Positions 16,684 through 25,399 of a stretch of DNA of 64,000 bases are shown in pieces. Within the stretch, counting starts at the first letter, position 1, and each line of letters opens with the position of its first letter. The notes beneath the pieces are model-generated. The model saw nothing but the letters and a program-made list of their open reading frames with translations. It had not been told where the DNA came from and searched no databases. Position numbers and translations under genes: made by a program. The stretch spans positions 1 through 64,000 of the forward strand of contig JADZCD010000006.1 in assembly GCA_020851735.1 (NCBI GenBank), in the 5' to 3' direction. This stretch comes from Phycisphaeraceae bacterium. Lineage in GTDB: Bacteria; Planctomycetota; Phycisphaerae; Phycisphaerales; Phycisphaeraceae.

Positions 16684-18570
16684 TCAGTCCAGTTCGCCTT
16701 CGCTGGCGCGGACGAATTGGCGGTAGAGGTGGGCGTAGGTGCCGCCGGTGGCCAGGAGGTCCAAGTGGGAGCCGCGCTCGATGATGCGGCCGTGGTCGAG
16801 GACCAGGACGACGCTGGCGTGGCGGATGGTGCTTAAGCGGTGGGCGACGACGAAGCTGGTGCGTCCGGCCAGGAGGATGGAGAGGGCTTTCTGGATGCGG
16901 GCCTCGGTCATGGTGTCCACGGCGCTGGTGGCTTCGTCGAGGATCAGGATGCGCGGGTCGGCGAGCAGGGCGCGGGCGAAGCAGATCAGCTGGCGCTGGC
17001 CGAGGGAGACGTTCTTGCCGCTCTCGCCGACTTCGGTGGCAAAGCCTTCGGGCAGGGCTTGGAGGATGTCCAGGCAATCGAGCTTGCGGGCGGCGTCGAC
17101 GACTTCCTCGTCGGGGGCGGAGGGTTTGCCGACGCGGATGTTGTCCATCACGGAGCCGGCGAAGAGAAAGTTCATCTGCAGGACGATGCCCATCTGCCGG
17201 TGCAGGGACGGGGAGGTGATGCGGCGGATTTCCTGGCCGTCGATGAGCAGGCGGCCGGCGCAGGGGAGGTAGAACTTGGAGATCAGGTTGATGATGGTGG
17301 TCTTGCCGCTGCCGGTGTGCCCGACCAAGGCGACGGTCTGCCCGGGCTCGGCGATGAAGCTGACTTCCTTTAAGACCGGGCGGCCCGGCTCGTACCAGAA
17401 GGTTAAGTCCTCAAACTCCACGCGTCCGGCGATGGGCGGAAGGTCCAGGGCCTGGGGGTCGTCGGTCCATTCGGGGGGGGTGTCCAGGAGGCGGAAGACG
17501 CGCTCGGCGCCGGCCATGGCCATCAGGGCCGAGTCGTACATGTTGCCGATGACCACCACGGGGGTGAAGAAAAGCTGGGCCATGAAGAAGAAGCCCACCA
17601 CGGCGCCGACGAGGGCTTCGCGTTCTGCGGTGGTCTGGGCGAAGTAGAAGATCTGCGCGCCGGCGGCTAAGAGCATCACGCTGATGAACAGCGGGCGGAC
17701 GAATTCCAGCAGGGGCAGGAAGACGCCGCGGGTGCGGGAGGCGTAGACGTTGTACTGGGAGTGGTCCTGGACTAAGTCGCCGAAGATCTCGGCGTTAACG
17801 TCCTGGCGGACGTAGCCCTGGGTGACACGGATGCCGTGGACGGATTCGGCAAGCATGGCGGTGACGCGGCTGAAGGATTCCTGGATGTCGCGGTAGGCGG
17901 AGCTTAAGAGGGGGTGGAAGTGGCGGTGAATGCGCCAGAGGATCGGGGCCAGGGCGACCAGGACCAGGAACAGGGCCCAGTCGTACCAGAGCATGAAGAC
18001 GGCGGAGAAGAACATCTGCCCGGCCTGCACCAGGCTGATGAACAGGACGTCCTGCACGCCGGAGCGGACGGTTTCCACGTCGCTGTTCATGCGGCTGATG
18101 ATGCGTCCGAGCTTGGTTTTGTTAAAGAAGCTCATGGGCATGCGCTGCAGATGCGCGAAGATTTCGCGGCGCATGTCGTAGACGATCGATTCGCCCAGCT
18201 CCAGCGAGAGGCGGGAGCGGAAATAGTGGTTGACGTGGGTCCAGAGGGACAGGGCGGCAAAACCGGCCACGCCCCAGGTCAGGGCGTGAAAGATCGCGGT
18301 GTAGCTGGCGGTTCCGCCGGCTAAAGCCTGCAATTCGCCGCGGCGGATGGGCCCGTTGATGACCAGCGTGGCGACCCAGGCCACGGTGGGCAGCTGGATG
18401 GAGCGGACGAGCACGGCGGCGATCAGCCAATTGCGCTGGCGGCGGTAGGGCTTAAAGTAGCTCCACATGCGGCGGATGAGGCGCATGTCCAGGGGGCGGC
18501 GCTCGATCTCGCGATCCTGATCGCGGCGGATCTGGGTGAGCGTGCGGGTGTTGGCGGTGATCTGGCCCAT
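16684..18570 (-). CDS. ABC exporter half-transporter, subunit 2
   Basis: A 628-residue fusion of a six-helix membrane domain (about 50-340) and an ATPase domain (about 380-620). Walker A is GHTGSGKTT, the signature is VSLGQRQLICFARAL in place of LSGGQ, Walker B is ILILDEATSAVD, and the switch His is in AHRLST. The degenerate signature together with an intact partner is the usual pattern of heterodimeric exporters with one weak ATP site. Its start overlaps the stop of the upstream subunit by one base (TAATG). Such pairs export lipids, drugs or peptides; the cargo is not evident. Confidence 0.9.
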   Translation of the reverse strand: MGQITANTRTLTQIRRDQDREIERRPLDMRLIRRMWSYFKPYRRQRNWLIAAVLVRSIQLPTVAWVATLVINGPIRRGELQALAGGTASYTAIFHALTWGVAGFAALSLWTHVNHYFRSRLSLELGESIVYDMRREIFAHLQRMPMSFFNKTKLGRIISRMNSDVETVRSGVQDVLFISLVQAGQMFFSAVFMLWYDWALFLVLVALAPILWRIHRHFHPLLSSAYRDIQESFSRVTAMLAESVHGIRVTQGYVRQDVNAEIFGDLVQDHSQYNVYASRTRGVFLPLLEFVRPLFISVMLLAAGAQIFYFAQTTAEREALVGAVVGFFFMAQLFFTPVVVIGNMYDSALMAMAGAERVFRLLDTPPEWTDDPQALDLPPIAGRVEFEDLTFWYEPGRPVLKEVSFIAEPGQTVALVGHTGSGKTTIINLISKFYLPCAGRLLIDGQEIRRITSPSLHRQMGIVLQMNFLFAGSVMDNIRVGKPSAPDEEVVDAARKLDCLDILQALPEGFATEVGESGKNVSLGQRQLICFARALLADPRILILDEATSAVDTMTEARIQKALSILLAGRTSFVVAHRLSTIRHASVVLVLDHGRIIERGSHLDLLATGGTYAHLYRQFVRASEGELD

Positions 18571-20528
18571 TACGCCGGCTCTCCTACGCCCAGCAGCCGG
18601 CGGCTTTCGGCGTCGGCGATCTGCAGACGCGCGGCCCGCAGGTACGGGCCCTTGAGGTTCATCAGTTCCTCATGCGTGCCCCGCTGAACGATGCGGCCCT
18701 GCTCGAGGACCAGGATCAGATCGGCCCGGCGCAAGGTGCTTAAGCGGTGGGCCACGACGAAGGTGGTGCGGCCCTGCATGGCGTTGTCCATGGCGGTGAG
18801 GATTTCGTGTTCGGTTTCCGGGTCCACGGCGCTGGTGGCGTCGTCAAGCAGAAGGATCGGCGGCTGGAGCAGGATGGCGCGGGCGATGGCCAGGCGCTGG
18901 CGCTGCCCGCCGGAGAGGTCGCAGCCGTGCTCGCCGATGACCGTTTCGTAGCCGTGGGGCAGGTCCTGGATGAAGTCGTGGGCGGCGGCGATCTTGGCGG
19001 CCTCGATGATCTGTTTGGCGGTGGCTTCCGGATGCCCGAAGGCGATGTTGGACGCCACGGTATTGCTGAAAAGGAAGCTTTCCTGGAAGACCAGGCCGAC
19101 GTTGCGGCGCAGGTCGTCGACGTCCAGCTGCTTGAGGTCCGTGCCGTCGATTTTCACCCGGCCGGCGACGGGATCGTAGAAGCGGGGAATGAGGCTTAAG
19201 AGCGTGCTCTTGCCGGACCCGGTGGCGCCTAAGATGGCGACGCATTGGCCGGGGGCGATGTCGAAGTTGACGTCCTGGAGCACCGCGTCGCCGGGCTGAT
19301 AGGCGAAGGAGACGTTCTCGAAGGTTACGCGGCCCTGGGCGCGGTCCAGGGGCACGGGTTTGGGGGGGCTTTGAATTTCCACGGGCGTGTCGAGAACTTC
19401 AAACACGCGATGGGCGGCGGTTAAGCTGTGCTGGATGGTGTTGGTGATGTTGGCCAGTTGGTTGACCTGGGAGGAAAACCCGCCCAAAAGGCCCATGAAA
19501 ACGACCAGGCCCTGCCCGAGGGTGAAGCGCGGGTCGGTGATCACCAGGTAGCCGCCGAAGCCCAGGAGCACGGCGGTGTTCATGCTGGAGATGCCCTCGA
19601 TGGTGGGCACAAAGAGGCTGGTTAAGCGGAAGATTTTGCGCTGCTGCCAGCGGATGCGGCGGCTGGCGCGGCGGAATTTTTCGCTTTCGCGCTCCTGGCG
19701 GCCGAAGCACTTGACCACGTGCATGCCCTGCACGTTTTCGGACAGCACCAGCACCAGGGCGTCCCACAGCTGGCGGGCCTGGCGATACCAGGGGCGGACG
19801 GCTCGGGAAAAGAGGACGGAACAGAGCCACATCAGGGGCGTGGCGGCCATGCAGGCCAGGGCGAGGGTCAGGTGCGTCTTGAGCATGTAGGTGGCGTAGA
19901 CCACCAGGGTCAGGACGGTGACGATCACCTGGATGACCACGTTGTCGATGAACATGCGGGCGGCCTGGACGTCGCCGGTGACGCGGTTGATGATCGACCC
20001 GCTGCTGGAGGCGTCGAAGAAGCGGAAGCTAAGACGCTGAAGCTTGTCGTAGACGTCCTTGCGCAGCTGCACGACGATCTGCTGGGTGAGCAAGGCGGAT
20101 TGATAGATGGTGGCGAAGCGCAAAAAGGCTGTGCCCACGGCCACCAGGAGCATGAGGGCGGAGATAAGGCCCAACACCGCCAGCGGGGGCCAGGCGGCGG
20201 GCGGCGCGAAATTCCACGGCCAATGCGGGACGCGCACGGCGGGATTGATCGCGTGACGCATCGCGTCCAACGCCAGGCCGAAGGCGGTTAAGCCCACCAA
20301 ACCCACGGCCGGCGAGGCTAATTGCAGAACTAACAGGCCCAGACAACCCCGACGATAACGCCAAGTTAACTTCAGCAACCGACTGGCCAACCGCCAATTT
20401 CCCCCGCCCCCGGAAGTGCCGGCGGAAGCGCCGGCGGTTTTACTGTCGGACTTACCGCTACCGGAGCGCGGGCTGGATGAGCCATTCCAGTTGGTGCCCC
20501 GCTCGCGTTGTTTTTGTTTGCTTGTCAC
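18570..20528 (-). CDS. ABC exporter half-transporter, subunit 1
   Basis: A 652-residue partner with an intact ATPase domain: GATGSGKST (Walker A), LSGGQRQRLAIARAI (signature), ILLLDDATSAVD (Walker B) and AHRLST. The membrane domain spans about 50-360. The first 45 residues are disordered and Ser/Gly-rich (GASAGTSGGGGNW); part of this tail is encoded by the 12-bp GC repeat, read here in the opposite orientation, giving Thr-Ser-Gly. GTG 20528 is the start; the conserved region begins near NWRLASRLLKL, so a later start cannot be excluded. It forms a two-gene unit with the downstream subunit. Confidence 0.88.
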   Translation of the reverse strand: MTSKQKQRERGTNWNGSSSPRSGSGKSDSKTAGASAGTSGGGGNWRLASRLLKLTWRYRRGCLGLLVLQLASPAVGLVGLTAFGLALDAMRHAINPAVRVPHWPWNFAPPAAWPPLAVLGLISALMLLVAVGTAFLRFATIYQSALLTQQIVVQLRKDVYDKLQRLSFRFFDASSSGSIINRVTGDVQAARMFIDNVVIQVIVTVLTLVVYATYMLKTHLTLALACMAATPLMWLCSVLFSRAVRPWYRQARQLWDALVLVLSENVQGMHVVKCFGRQERESEKFRRASRRIRWQQRKIFRLTSLFVPTIEGISSMNTAVLLGFGGYLVITDPRFTLGQGLVVFMGLLGGFSSQVNQLANITNTIQHSLTAAHRVFEVLDTPVEIQSPPKPVPLDRAQGRVTFENVSFAYQPGDAVLQDVNFDIAPGQCVAILGATGSGKSTLLSLIPRFYDPVAGRVKIDGTDLKQLDVDDLRRNVGLVFQESFLFSNTVASNIAFGHPEATAKQIIEAAKIAAAHDFIQDLPHGYETVIGEHGCDLSGGQRQRLAIARAILLQPPILLLDDATSAVDPETEHEILTAMDNAMQGRTTFVVAHRLSTLRRADLILVLEQGRIVQRGTHEELMNLKGPYLRAARLQIADAESRRLLGVGEPA

Positions 20529-20606
20529 GTCAGTACTTCCCCCCCCGGCCCCCGGAAGTAGCCCCGGAAGCGACCCCGGAAGCGACCCTCCGGGCAGCAG
20601 TCCCCG
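20401..20606. repeat. 12-bp CCCCGGAAG repeats at the ABC gene start and upstream
   Basis: Units at 20401-20440 lie in the ABC N-terminal coding region. A run at 20538-20606 lies just upstream of its GTG start, with CCCCGGAAG spaced by 3-4 bases at least three times. This places repeat copies on both sides of the start codon. Confidence 0.65.
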
Positions 20607-20808
20607 CGGGGTTGTGCCGTTCCGGAAAGTGATGGTTCGGTAACGACGCGGTTAAGGATCGTTACGAATTGGCGGATATCTTATCGTTTCCTGCTCTGCC
20701 CTGCGTAACGGGGGAGAAATCCACCCGTGGAGGCTGGCCAGGCGCGCGGTGCGTAAGAGCCTGTTTACATGGTGGGCGGTAACATGTGCGGCGGTTGGAG
20801 ATTTGCTC

Positions 20809-21357
20809 ATGCCTATGGCGATATGCGTTTATTGTTCGTCGTCGAATGCGGTGGAAGCGCACTTTGTGGCGGCGGCGCAGCAGCTCGGCCAGGAGATGGC
20901 GCGGAGCGGGCACACGCTGATTTACGGCGGGGGCGACATCGGCCTGATGGGCGCGCTGGCCCGCGCGATGCACCAACATGGGGGGCGGGTGATCGGGGTG
21001 ATTCCGCATTTTATGAATCAGCCCGGCATTGTTTACGAAGCGGCGGACGAGTTGATCCTGGCGGACAACATGCGGCAGCGCAAGGACATCATGGAACAGC
21101 GGGCGGATGCGTTCGTGGCCTTGCCGGGGGGCATCGGCACGCTGGAGGAACTGGCGGAGATCATCACGCTCAAGCAGCTGCATCAACATCAGAAACCGAT
21201 TGTGATTCTCAACACCAAGGGGTTTTACGATCCGTTGCTGGCTTTCCTGCGGCAGTTGACGGACCTGAAGTTTGCCAAGCCCAGCTTTCACCAGCACTAC
21301 CGCACGGCGGCAAACCCGCATGAAGTGCTGAGCATGCTGGCGGAACCGGGCACTTAA
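20809..21357 (+). CDS. LOG-family phosphoribohydrolase (TIGR00730)
   Basis: A 182-residue Rossmann protein. The family signature is PGGIGTLEE (106-114), with GGGDIGLMGALA (40-51) before it. LOG proteins split nucleoside 5'-monophosphates of cytokinin type, or other nucleotides, into base and ribose 5-phosphate; older annotations call them lysine decarboxylase. ATG 20809 has GGAG 8 bases upstream, and the longer frame runs through spacer. The gene stands alone and its physiological substrate here is unknown. Confidence 0.85.
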   Translation: MPMAICVYCSSSNAVEAHFVAAAQQLGQEMARSGHTLIYGGGDIGLMGALARAMHQHGGRVIGVIPHFMNQPGIVYEAADELILADNMRQRKDIMEQRADAFVALPGGIGTLEELAEIITLKQLHQHQKPIVILNTKGFYDPLLAFLRQLTDLKFAKPSFHQHYRTAANPHEVLSMLAEPGT

Positions 21358-21393
21358 ACCAGCGCAACCAAGACCTGATGACAGAAATACGAT

Positions 21394-21510
21394 TAACCGC
21401 CATGACGCCAAGGACGCCAAGTTCTGGAAAGTCATGAAGCAACGATATTCTGGCTTAGACTATTAATCTTGGCTGTTTTCTCGGCGCTCTTGGCGACTTG
21501 GCGGTTCGAT
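21394..21510. repeat. CGCCAAG inverted-array element, copy 1
   Basis: Left arm 21395-21421 has 9-bp units of CGCCAAGGA type. Right arm 21479-21507 is the reverse complement (CTTGGCGAC units). The left arm is identical over 27 bases to that of the copy at 37766-37792, and the loops share a CATGAAGC stretch. This marks a dispersed element of about 115 bp and not chance periodicity. Confidence 0.75.
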
Positions 21511-21637
21511 TTATTAGGGTTCCAGGTGTTTGTGCGGGCCTGGCCAAACGGTTTGACGGGCGGGCGCGCGGCCCGTAATTTCGGGTATCATCGACCTGGA
21601 GAACAGCCAAAAACTTCTACCTCTGCGAGGAATAAAT

Positions 21638-22819
21638 ATGCCTGCCGACGCCAAGATTTTCTTTAAGCAACGCGTGATGACCCCCGGCCCGACCGACGTG
21701 CCTCCGGCCGTGCTGCTGGAGATGGCGCAGCCGATCATCCACCACCGCACCAAGCAGTTCCAGGCGATTTTTGTGCAGATGACCGGCAGGTTGGCCAACC
21801 TGTTTCGCACCAAGGGTACGGTGCTGACGCTGGCGGGTTCGGGCACGACGGCGTTTGAGTCGGCGATGATTTCGCTGGCTAAGCCGGGGTCGAAGGTTAT
21901 CACCATCGCGGGCGGGAAGTTCGGCGAACGGTGGCAGGACATTTACGATCAGTACGCGCCGTCGCTGCAGGTGGAGAACATCAAGATCAACGTGCCGTGG
22001 GGCCAGGCGGTGACGGCCCAGCAGGTCGCCGACGCGTTGGCGGCCAATCCGACGGCCAGCGTGGTGGCGCTGGTGCATTCAGAAACGTCCACGGCCACGG
22101 CGTGCGATCTAAAAGCGATCGCGCAGGTGGTGAGCAAGAGCAACGCGGTGCTGATCGCTGACTCGATCACCGGCGTGGGGGCGCTGCCGATGAGCATGGA
22201 CGAATGGGGCGTGGACTGCGTGGTGACGGGCTCGCAGAAGGCGCTGATGCTCCCGCCGGGGTTGGGATTTGTGGCCCTGGGCGCCCGGGCGCAGGAGAGG
22301 CTAAAGGAAGTCAAGGCGGGGGCGTATTACAACCTGGACCTGCGGCGGTGGGTGAAGGCCATGGCGGATAACGATCTGCCGTTCACCGCGCCGGTGAGCT
22401 TGATCCGCGGTCAAAACGTGGCGCTGGAACTCATTGAAAAGGAAGGGTTGGAAACGATCTGGGGCCGCGTGGCAAAACTGGCGACGGCGAGCCGGGCGGC
22501 GTTTGCGGCCATGGGACTGAAGCTGATCAGCGCAAGCCCCAGCGATTCGGTGACAGGCGTGTTTTATCCGGCCGGGGTGGAGGACTCGAAATTCCGCGGG
22601 GCGTTGCGGGATAAGTACGGACTGCACGTGGCTGGCGGACAGGATGGGCGCGGCGCGAAGTGGAAGACGAGCATTCTGCGCATCAGCCACATGGGCTATG
22701 TGGACGCGGGCGACACGCTGGCGGTGCTGGCGGCGATTGAAGCGGAGCTGCGCACCTTAGGCCAGAAGATCGATCCGGGCTGCGCGTTGGCGGCGGCGGC
22801 GAAGGTGCTGGCGGGGTGA
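21638..22819 (+). CDS. PLP-dependent aminotransferase, alanine-glyoxylate/serine-pyruvate family
   Basis: A 393-residue class V aminotransferase. TPGPTDVPPAVL is the typical start. TLAGSGTTAFESA contacts the phosphate. ADSITGVGALP holds the Asp that pairs with the pyridine ring. The PLP lysine is in TGSQKALMLPPG. Members convert serine or alanine with glyoxylate or pyruvate, and some act as phosphoserine aminotransferases in serine synthesis; substrate choice cannot be settled by eye. A GCGAGG lies upstream of ATG 21638. The last 15 bases of the gene (encoding VLAG and the stop) are part of a 32-bp repeat found again at the end of the gene at 24830-25399. Confidence 0.85.
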   Translation: MPADAKIFFKQRVMTPGPTDVPPAVLLEMAQPIIHHRTKQFQAIFVQMTGRLANLFRTKGTVLTLAGSGTTAFESAMISLAKPGSKVITIAGGKFGERWQDIYDQYAPSLQVENIKINVPWGQAVTAQQVADALAANPTASVVALVHSETSTATACDLKAIAQVVSKSNAVLIADSITGVGALPMSMDEWGVDCVVTGSQKALMLPPGLGFVALGARAQERLKEVKAGAYYNLDLRRWVKAMADNDLPFTAPVSLIRGQNVALELIEKEGLETIWGRVAKLATASRAAFAAMGLKLISASPSDSVTGVFYPAGVEDSKFRGALRDKYGLHVAGGQDGRGAKWKTSILRISHMGYVDAGDTLAVLAAIEAELRTLGQKIDPGCALAAAAKVLAG

Positions 22820-22836
22820 GATATTCACCACGGAGA
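22805..22836 (+). repeat. 32-bp direct repeat, left copy
   Basis: Begins GTGCTGGCGGGGTGAG and ends CACCACGGAGA. It is identical over 32 bases to 25385-25416. It covers the end of the aminotransferase gene and the first bases of a CACGGAG array. The two copies lie exactly 2580 bases apart and bracket the DUF2330/HExxH gene pair. Confidence 0.9.
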
Positions 22837-22843
22837 CACCAAG
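22827..22843 (+). repeat. Left arm of a split CACGGAG element
   Basis: The 17-base stretch ACCACGGAGACACCAAG is matched exactly by its reverse complement at 24677-24693. Elsewhere in the window (25399-25510) the two arms of such an element lie within 110 bases of each other. Here the DUF2330 gene lies between them. Confidence 0.8.
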
Positions 22844-22954
22844 CATACCGGACAGAGGGAGCCTGGAAGACGGAGGCTGGATGGGGCAACATTGTCTTCT
22901 TGGTTCAATGAGCTTGCGGTATTGTGTTTTCATCTCGATGAACGGAGACTCGGC

Positions 22955-24529
22955 ATGGGTTGCACGCAGCGCGTCGTCGTCTTCCTGCTGCTGGGCTTGC
23001 TGATGCCGGCGACCTCCTGCCTGGCCGACGGCAAAGTCTTCGCCACCGAAGCGATCCAGACGAGCATCCCCCGTCAGCAGGCTCTGCTCTGCTACCGCAA
23101 CGGCGTCGAGACCCTGGCCATCCAGACGGAGTTCGTCGGCAAGGGAAGTGAATTCGCCTGGGTCGTGCCCCTGCCCACGCCCCCGGAGGTGACGCCGACC
23201 ACGACGGGCTTGTTCCCGACGATCGACGCGCTGCTTGTGCGCGAGCTGCGAACAAGCCCGCCCTACGCCAGTGTCGTGGCGGCCCTTGTAGCCTGCGTCG
23301 TGCTGATGAATGTTCACGCGGTCAACGTTCGAATTGCGGCGGGACTGGTGATCATCGTCATTCTGTTAGCCATCAGCGTCTTTACACCCTCTCTCGGCCG
23401 TGCGGGTGGGCCCGTCGCGGCTGGGGCTACGCTCCTGGACCGTAAACCCATCGGCTCTTACGACGTGGCGACGCTGACCGGCTCAGACTCCAAGCAAGTG
23501 GTGCAATGGCTCGCCGGCCACGGCTTTAAGGTGCCGCCCGAGGTGATTCCCGGCTTGGACCACTACATCCAGAAGGGCTGGTGCTTCGTGGCCGCTCGGT
23601 TGCGCACGGATGCCGTGAGCGATCAGCCGATGACGCCGCACCCGCTGGTCTTTCGATTCAAGGCCAGCGAGGCGATCTATCCGATGTATCTGACCACCCT
23701 GGCCAACAGCCAGCCGCTGCGCCTGGACCTCTACGTGCTGGGGGATCGCCAGGCGGAGGCGAAAGATCTCCGCACGGTTCAGACCCGATTCGCCCTCTAT
23801 GACTCGTCCGAGCCGAGTGAGCACAAAGCACGTTTGCCAGTGGATACTGAGTTCCCGGTGGCACATCCGTCCCTACTTCAGATCGCTGATCACGCCCCCT
23901 ACTTGACTCACCTGTCCACCACCATCCAGGCCGGCGAATTGAGCGACGACGTCGAGCTGAGCTGGCGACGATTCGAGCTGTATCAACCGACGCTCTACAC
24001 GTACAGAGCCCGCAGACTGCTGGCGATGGATGCGGCGCTAACCCTTCTGATCATCGGCAGCCTTGTGGTCTATCTGCTGACGCTCGACGGCAAGATCGCC
24101 CGGGCGAAGGCACCGAGGTTCTACGGCGTAGTCCTATTCGTCGCCCTGGTCCTCGCCGTGACGATGTGGATGGCCCTCCCCGCCGCCGCGGCCGGACATG
24201 CCCGCTGGTACCACAGGTCACTGCGGCCGCGCACCCTCTACATTGTTCAAGAGACGATCCAGCCAGCCATCGCTGAAGTGATGAAGTCAGATCCATCCCT
24301 GCAGATCGACTACGAGTGGCTCCACCGTTTCTTGTTCACTGAGGAAGGAGCCACCCTACCTCCTCAAAGTGTCCTCGAACGCCCGCTCCGTGAGGAGGAT
24401 TCCCCGGCAGGCTTCAATCTTCGCACGACGGACGAGGGCTTCGAGCTGGTTGGCTTCGATCGCGTTGGCCGCCCTGATGTGGTGGCCTTCCGTGTGCCCG
24501 CCACCCCGACGACGCAACCGGCTGAGTAA
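22955..24529 (+). CDS. DUF2330-like membrane protein
   Basis: A 524-residue protein with an N-terminal signal segment (VVVFLLLGLLMP) ending in ATSCLADG; a lipoprotein cut at Cys or a normal cut after Ala are both possible. The next 100 residues match the DUF2330 pattern: DGKVF, QQALLCYRNGVETLAIQTEF and FAWVVPLPTPPEV. A hydrophobic stretch follows at about 110-140 and two more near 350-410. ATG 22955 was chosen for the signal peptide and the CGGAG upstream. The function of DUF2330 is unknown. The gene uses few of the TTA Leu codons common in its neighbours and is bracketed by repeats, which together suggest acquisition or movement. Confidence 0.7.
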   Translation: MGCTQRVVVFLLLGLLMPATSCLADGKVFATEAIQTSIPRQQALLCYRNGVETLAIQTEFVGKGSEFAWVVPLPTPPEVTPTTTGLFPTIDALLVRELRTSPPYASVVAALVACVVLMNVHAVNVRIAAGLVIIVILLAISVFTPSLGRAGGPVAAGATLLDRKPIGSYDVATLTGSDSKQVVQWLAGHGFKVPPEVIPGLDHYIQKGWCFVAARLRTDAVSDQPMTPHPLVFRFKASEAIYPMYLTTLANSQPLRLDLYVLGDRQAEAKDLRTVQTRFALYDSSEPSEHKARLPVDTEFPVAHPSLLQIADHAPYLTHLSTTIQAGELSDDVELSWRRFELYQPTLYTYRARRLLAMDAALTLLIIGSLVVYLLTLDGKIARAKAPRFYGVVLFVALVLAVTMWMALPAAAAGHARWYHRSLRPRTLYIVQETIQPAIAEVMKSDPSLQIDYEWLHRFLFTEEGATLPPQSVLERPLREEDSPAGFNLRTTDEGFELVGFDRVGRPDVVAFRVPATPTTQPAE

Positions 24530-24829
24530 CGGTAAAGGCCAGCCGATTCCTCGGGTCCGACGTAGGGTACGCATCCTGCGTGCCGATGCATGAAAACCAT
24601 GGCAGGCAGGACGCCTGCCCTACGATTTCTTCGTGGCCTTCGTGGTTTTTCTTGCTCAGCCTCTTCTTTTGTCGCCCTTGGTGTCTCCGTGGTCAATTGG
24701 ATTTTCACCGCAGAGGTAGGCGTAGGCGTAGAGAAACATCGAGAAATAATACTTGTCCAATCGTCCCGGCGATGTCGTCTCAACGCGCTCTGTGCGCGAC
24801 GACGAGCGCGACTGGGTCAGGGAGTGGTG
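24530..24829. other. Spacer with GGCAGG hairpin and right arm of CACGGAG element
   Basis: Contains the palindrome GGCAGGCAGGACGCCTGCC at 24601-24619, an array of CTTCGTGGC units at 24628-24645, and at 24677-24711 the arm CTTGGTGTCTCCGTGGT leading into ATTTTCACCG. The same ending GGTCAATTG-ATTTTCACCG appears at 25489-25508. No gene is seen here; the longer frame of the next gene through this stretch is not credible. Confidence 0.65.
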
Positions 24830-25399
24830 ATGGGACAGCGAATTCACACATGCTTGTTGCTCATCGGTCTGGCCGGCCTTTCCTGGCTGGGCATGATGGC
24901 GGTGCATGAAGCGGGACACGTCGGGGCTGCGTGGCTTACGGGCGGAACGATCGAGCGCGTTGTTTTTCACCCGCTGGCGTTTTCGCGCACGGACGTGTAC
25001 CCCAATCCCCATCCTCTGATCGTGGTATGGGCTGGGCCCACGGTCGGCGTGGGGCTGCCTGTCATCGCAGCGGGACTGCTGTGGGGGCACCGTCGGCCGG
25101 GGTGGGCTATGGCGGTTTTCCATGCTGGTTTCTGCTTAATCGCCAACGGAGCGTACATCGGCGCAGGCGTGGTTGACCCTGTTGGCGATGCGATGGACAT
25201 GATCAGGCTTGGGTCGCCAAGATGGCTGCTGTTGGTATTTGGCCTAGGCAGTGTGATGGCCGGCATCTGGTGCTGGCATAAAGTCAGTCCGGCGCTGGGC
25301 GTCGGCCGAGGGGCCAGGCCAGTTCGAGCGAGTCAGGCGTATGCTCTGTTTGCGGTGGCGATCGTGGTGTTTGTATTGGGCTGCGTGCTGGCGGGGTGA
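24830..25399 (+). CDS. Predicted membrane protein with HExxH zinc-protease motif (M50-like)
   Basis: A 189-residue protein with about five hydrophobic segments. HEAGH (26-30) inside the first or second helix is the zinc-binding motif of intramembrane M50-type proteases, but I do not see a convincing second motif (the NxxPxxxxDG type); VVDPVGDAMDM at about 113-123 might supply the Asp. ATG 24830 has GGAG 5 bases upstream. It could be an intramembrane protease or an inactive relative. Its last four codons and stop (VLAG) coincide with the 32-bp repeat also found at the end of the aminotransferase gene. Confidence 0.6.
   Translation: MGQRIHTCLLLIGLAGLSWLGMMAVHEAGHVGAAWLTGGTIERVVFHPLAFSRTDVYPNPHPLIVVWAGPTVGVGLPVIAAGLLWGHRRPGWAMAVFHAGFCLIANGAYIGAGVVDPVGDAMDMIRLGSPRWLLLVFGLGSVMAGIWCWHKVSPALGVGRGARPVRASQAYALFAVAIVVFVLGCVLAG

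Noticed and set aside
20749-20808. Longer N terminus for the LOG-family protein
   Set aside because: The extra 20 codons do not fit the family, and a good ribosome site precedes ATG 20809.
22955-23050. Lipobox in the DUF2330 protein
   Set aside because: ATSC lacks the usual Leu/Val three residues before Cys, and a normal signal cleavage after CLA fits as well; left undecided.
24590-24829. Longer N terminus for the HExxH protein
   Set aside because: It would translate a GGCAGG hairpin and a CACGGAG array; ATG 24830 has its own ribosome site.
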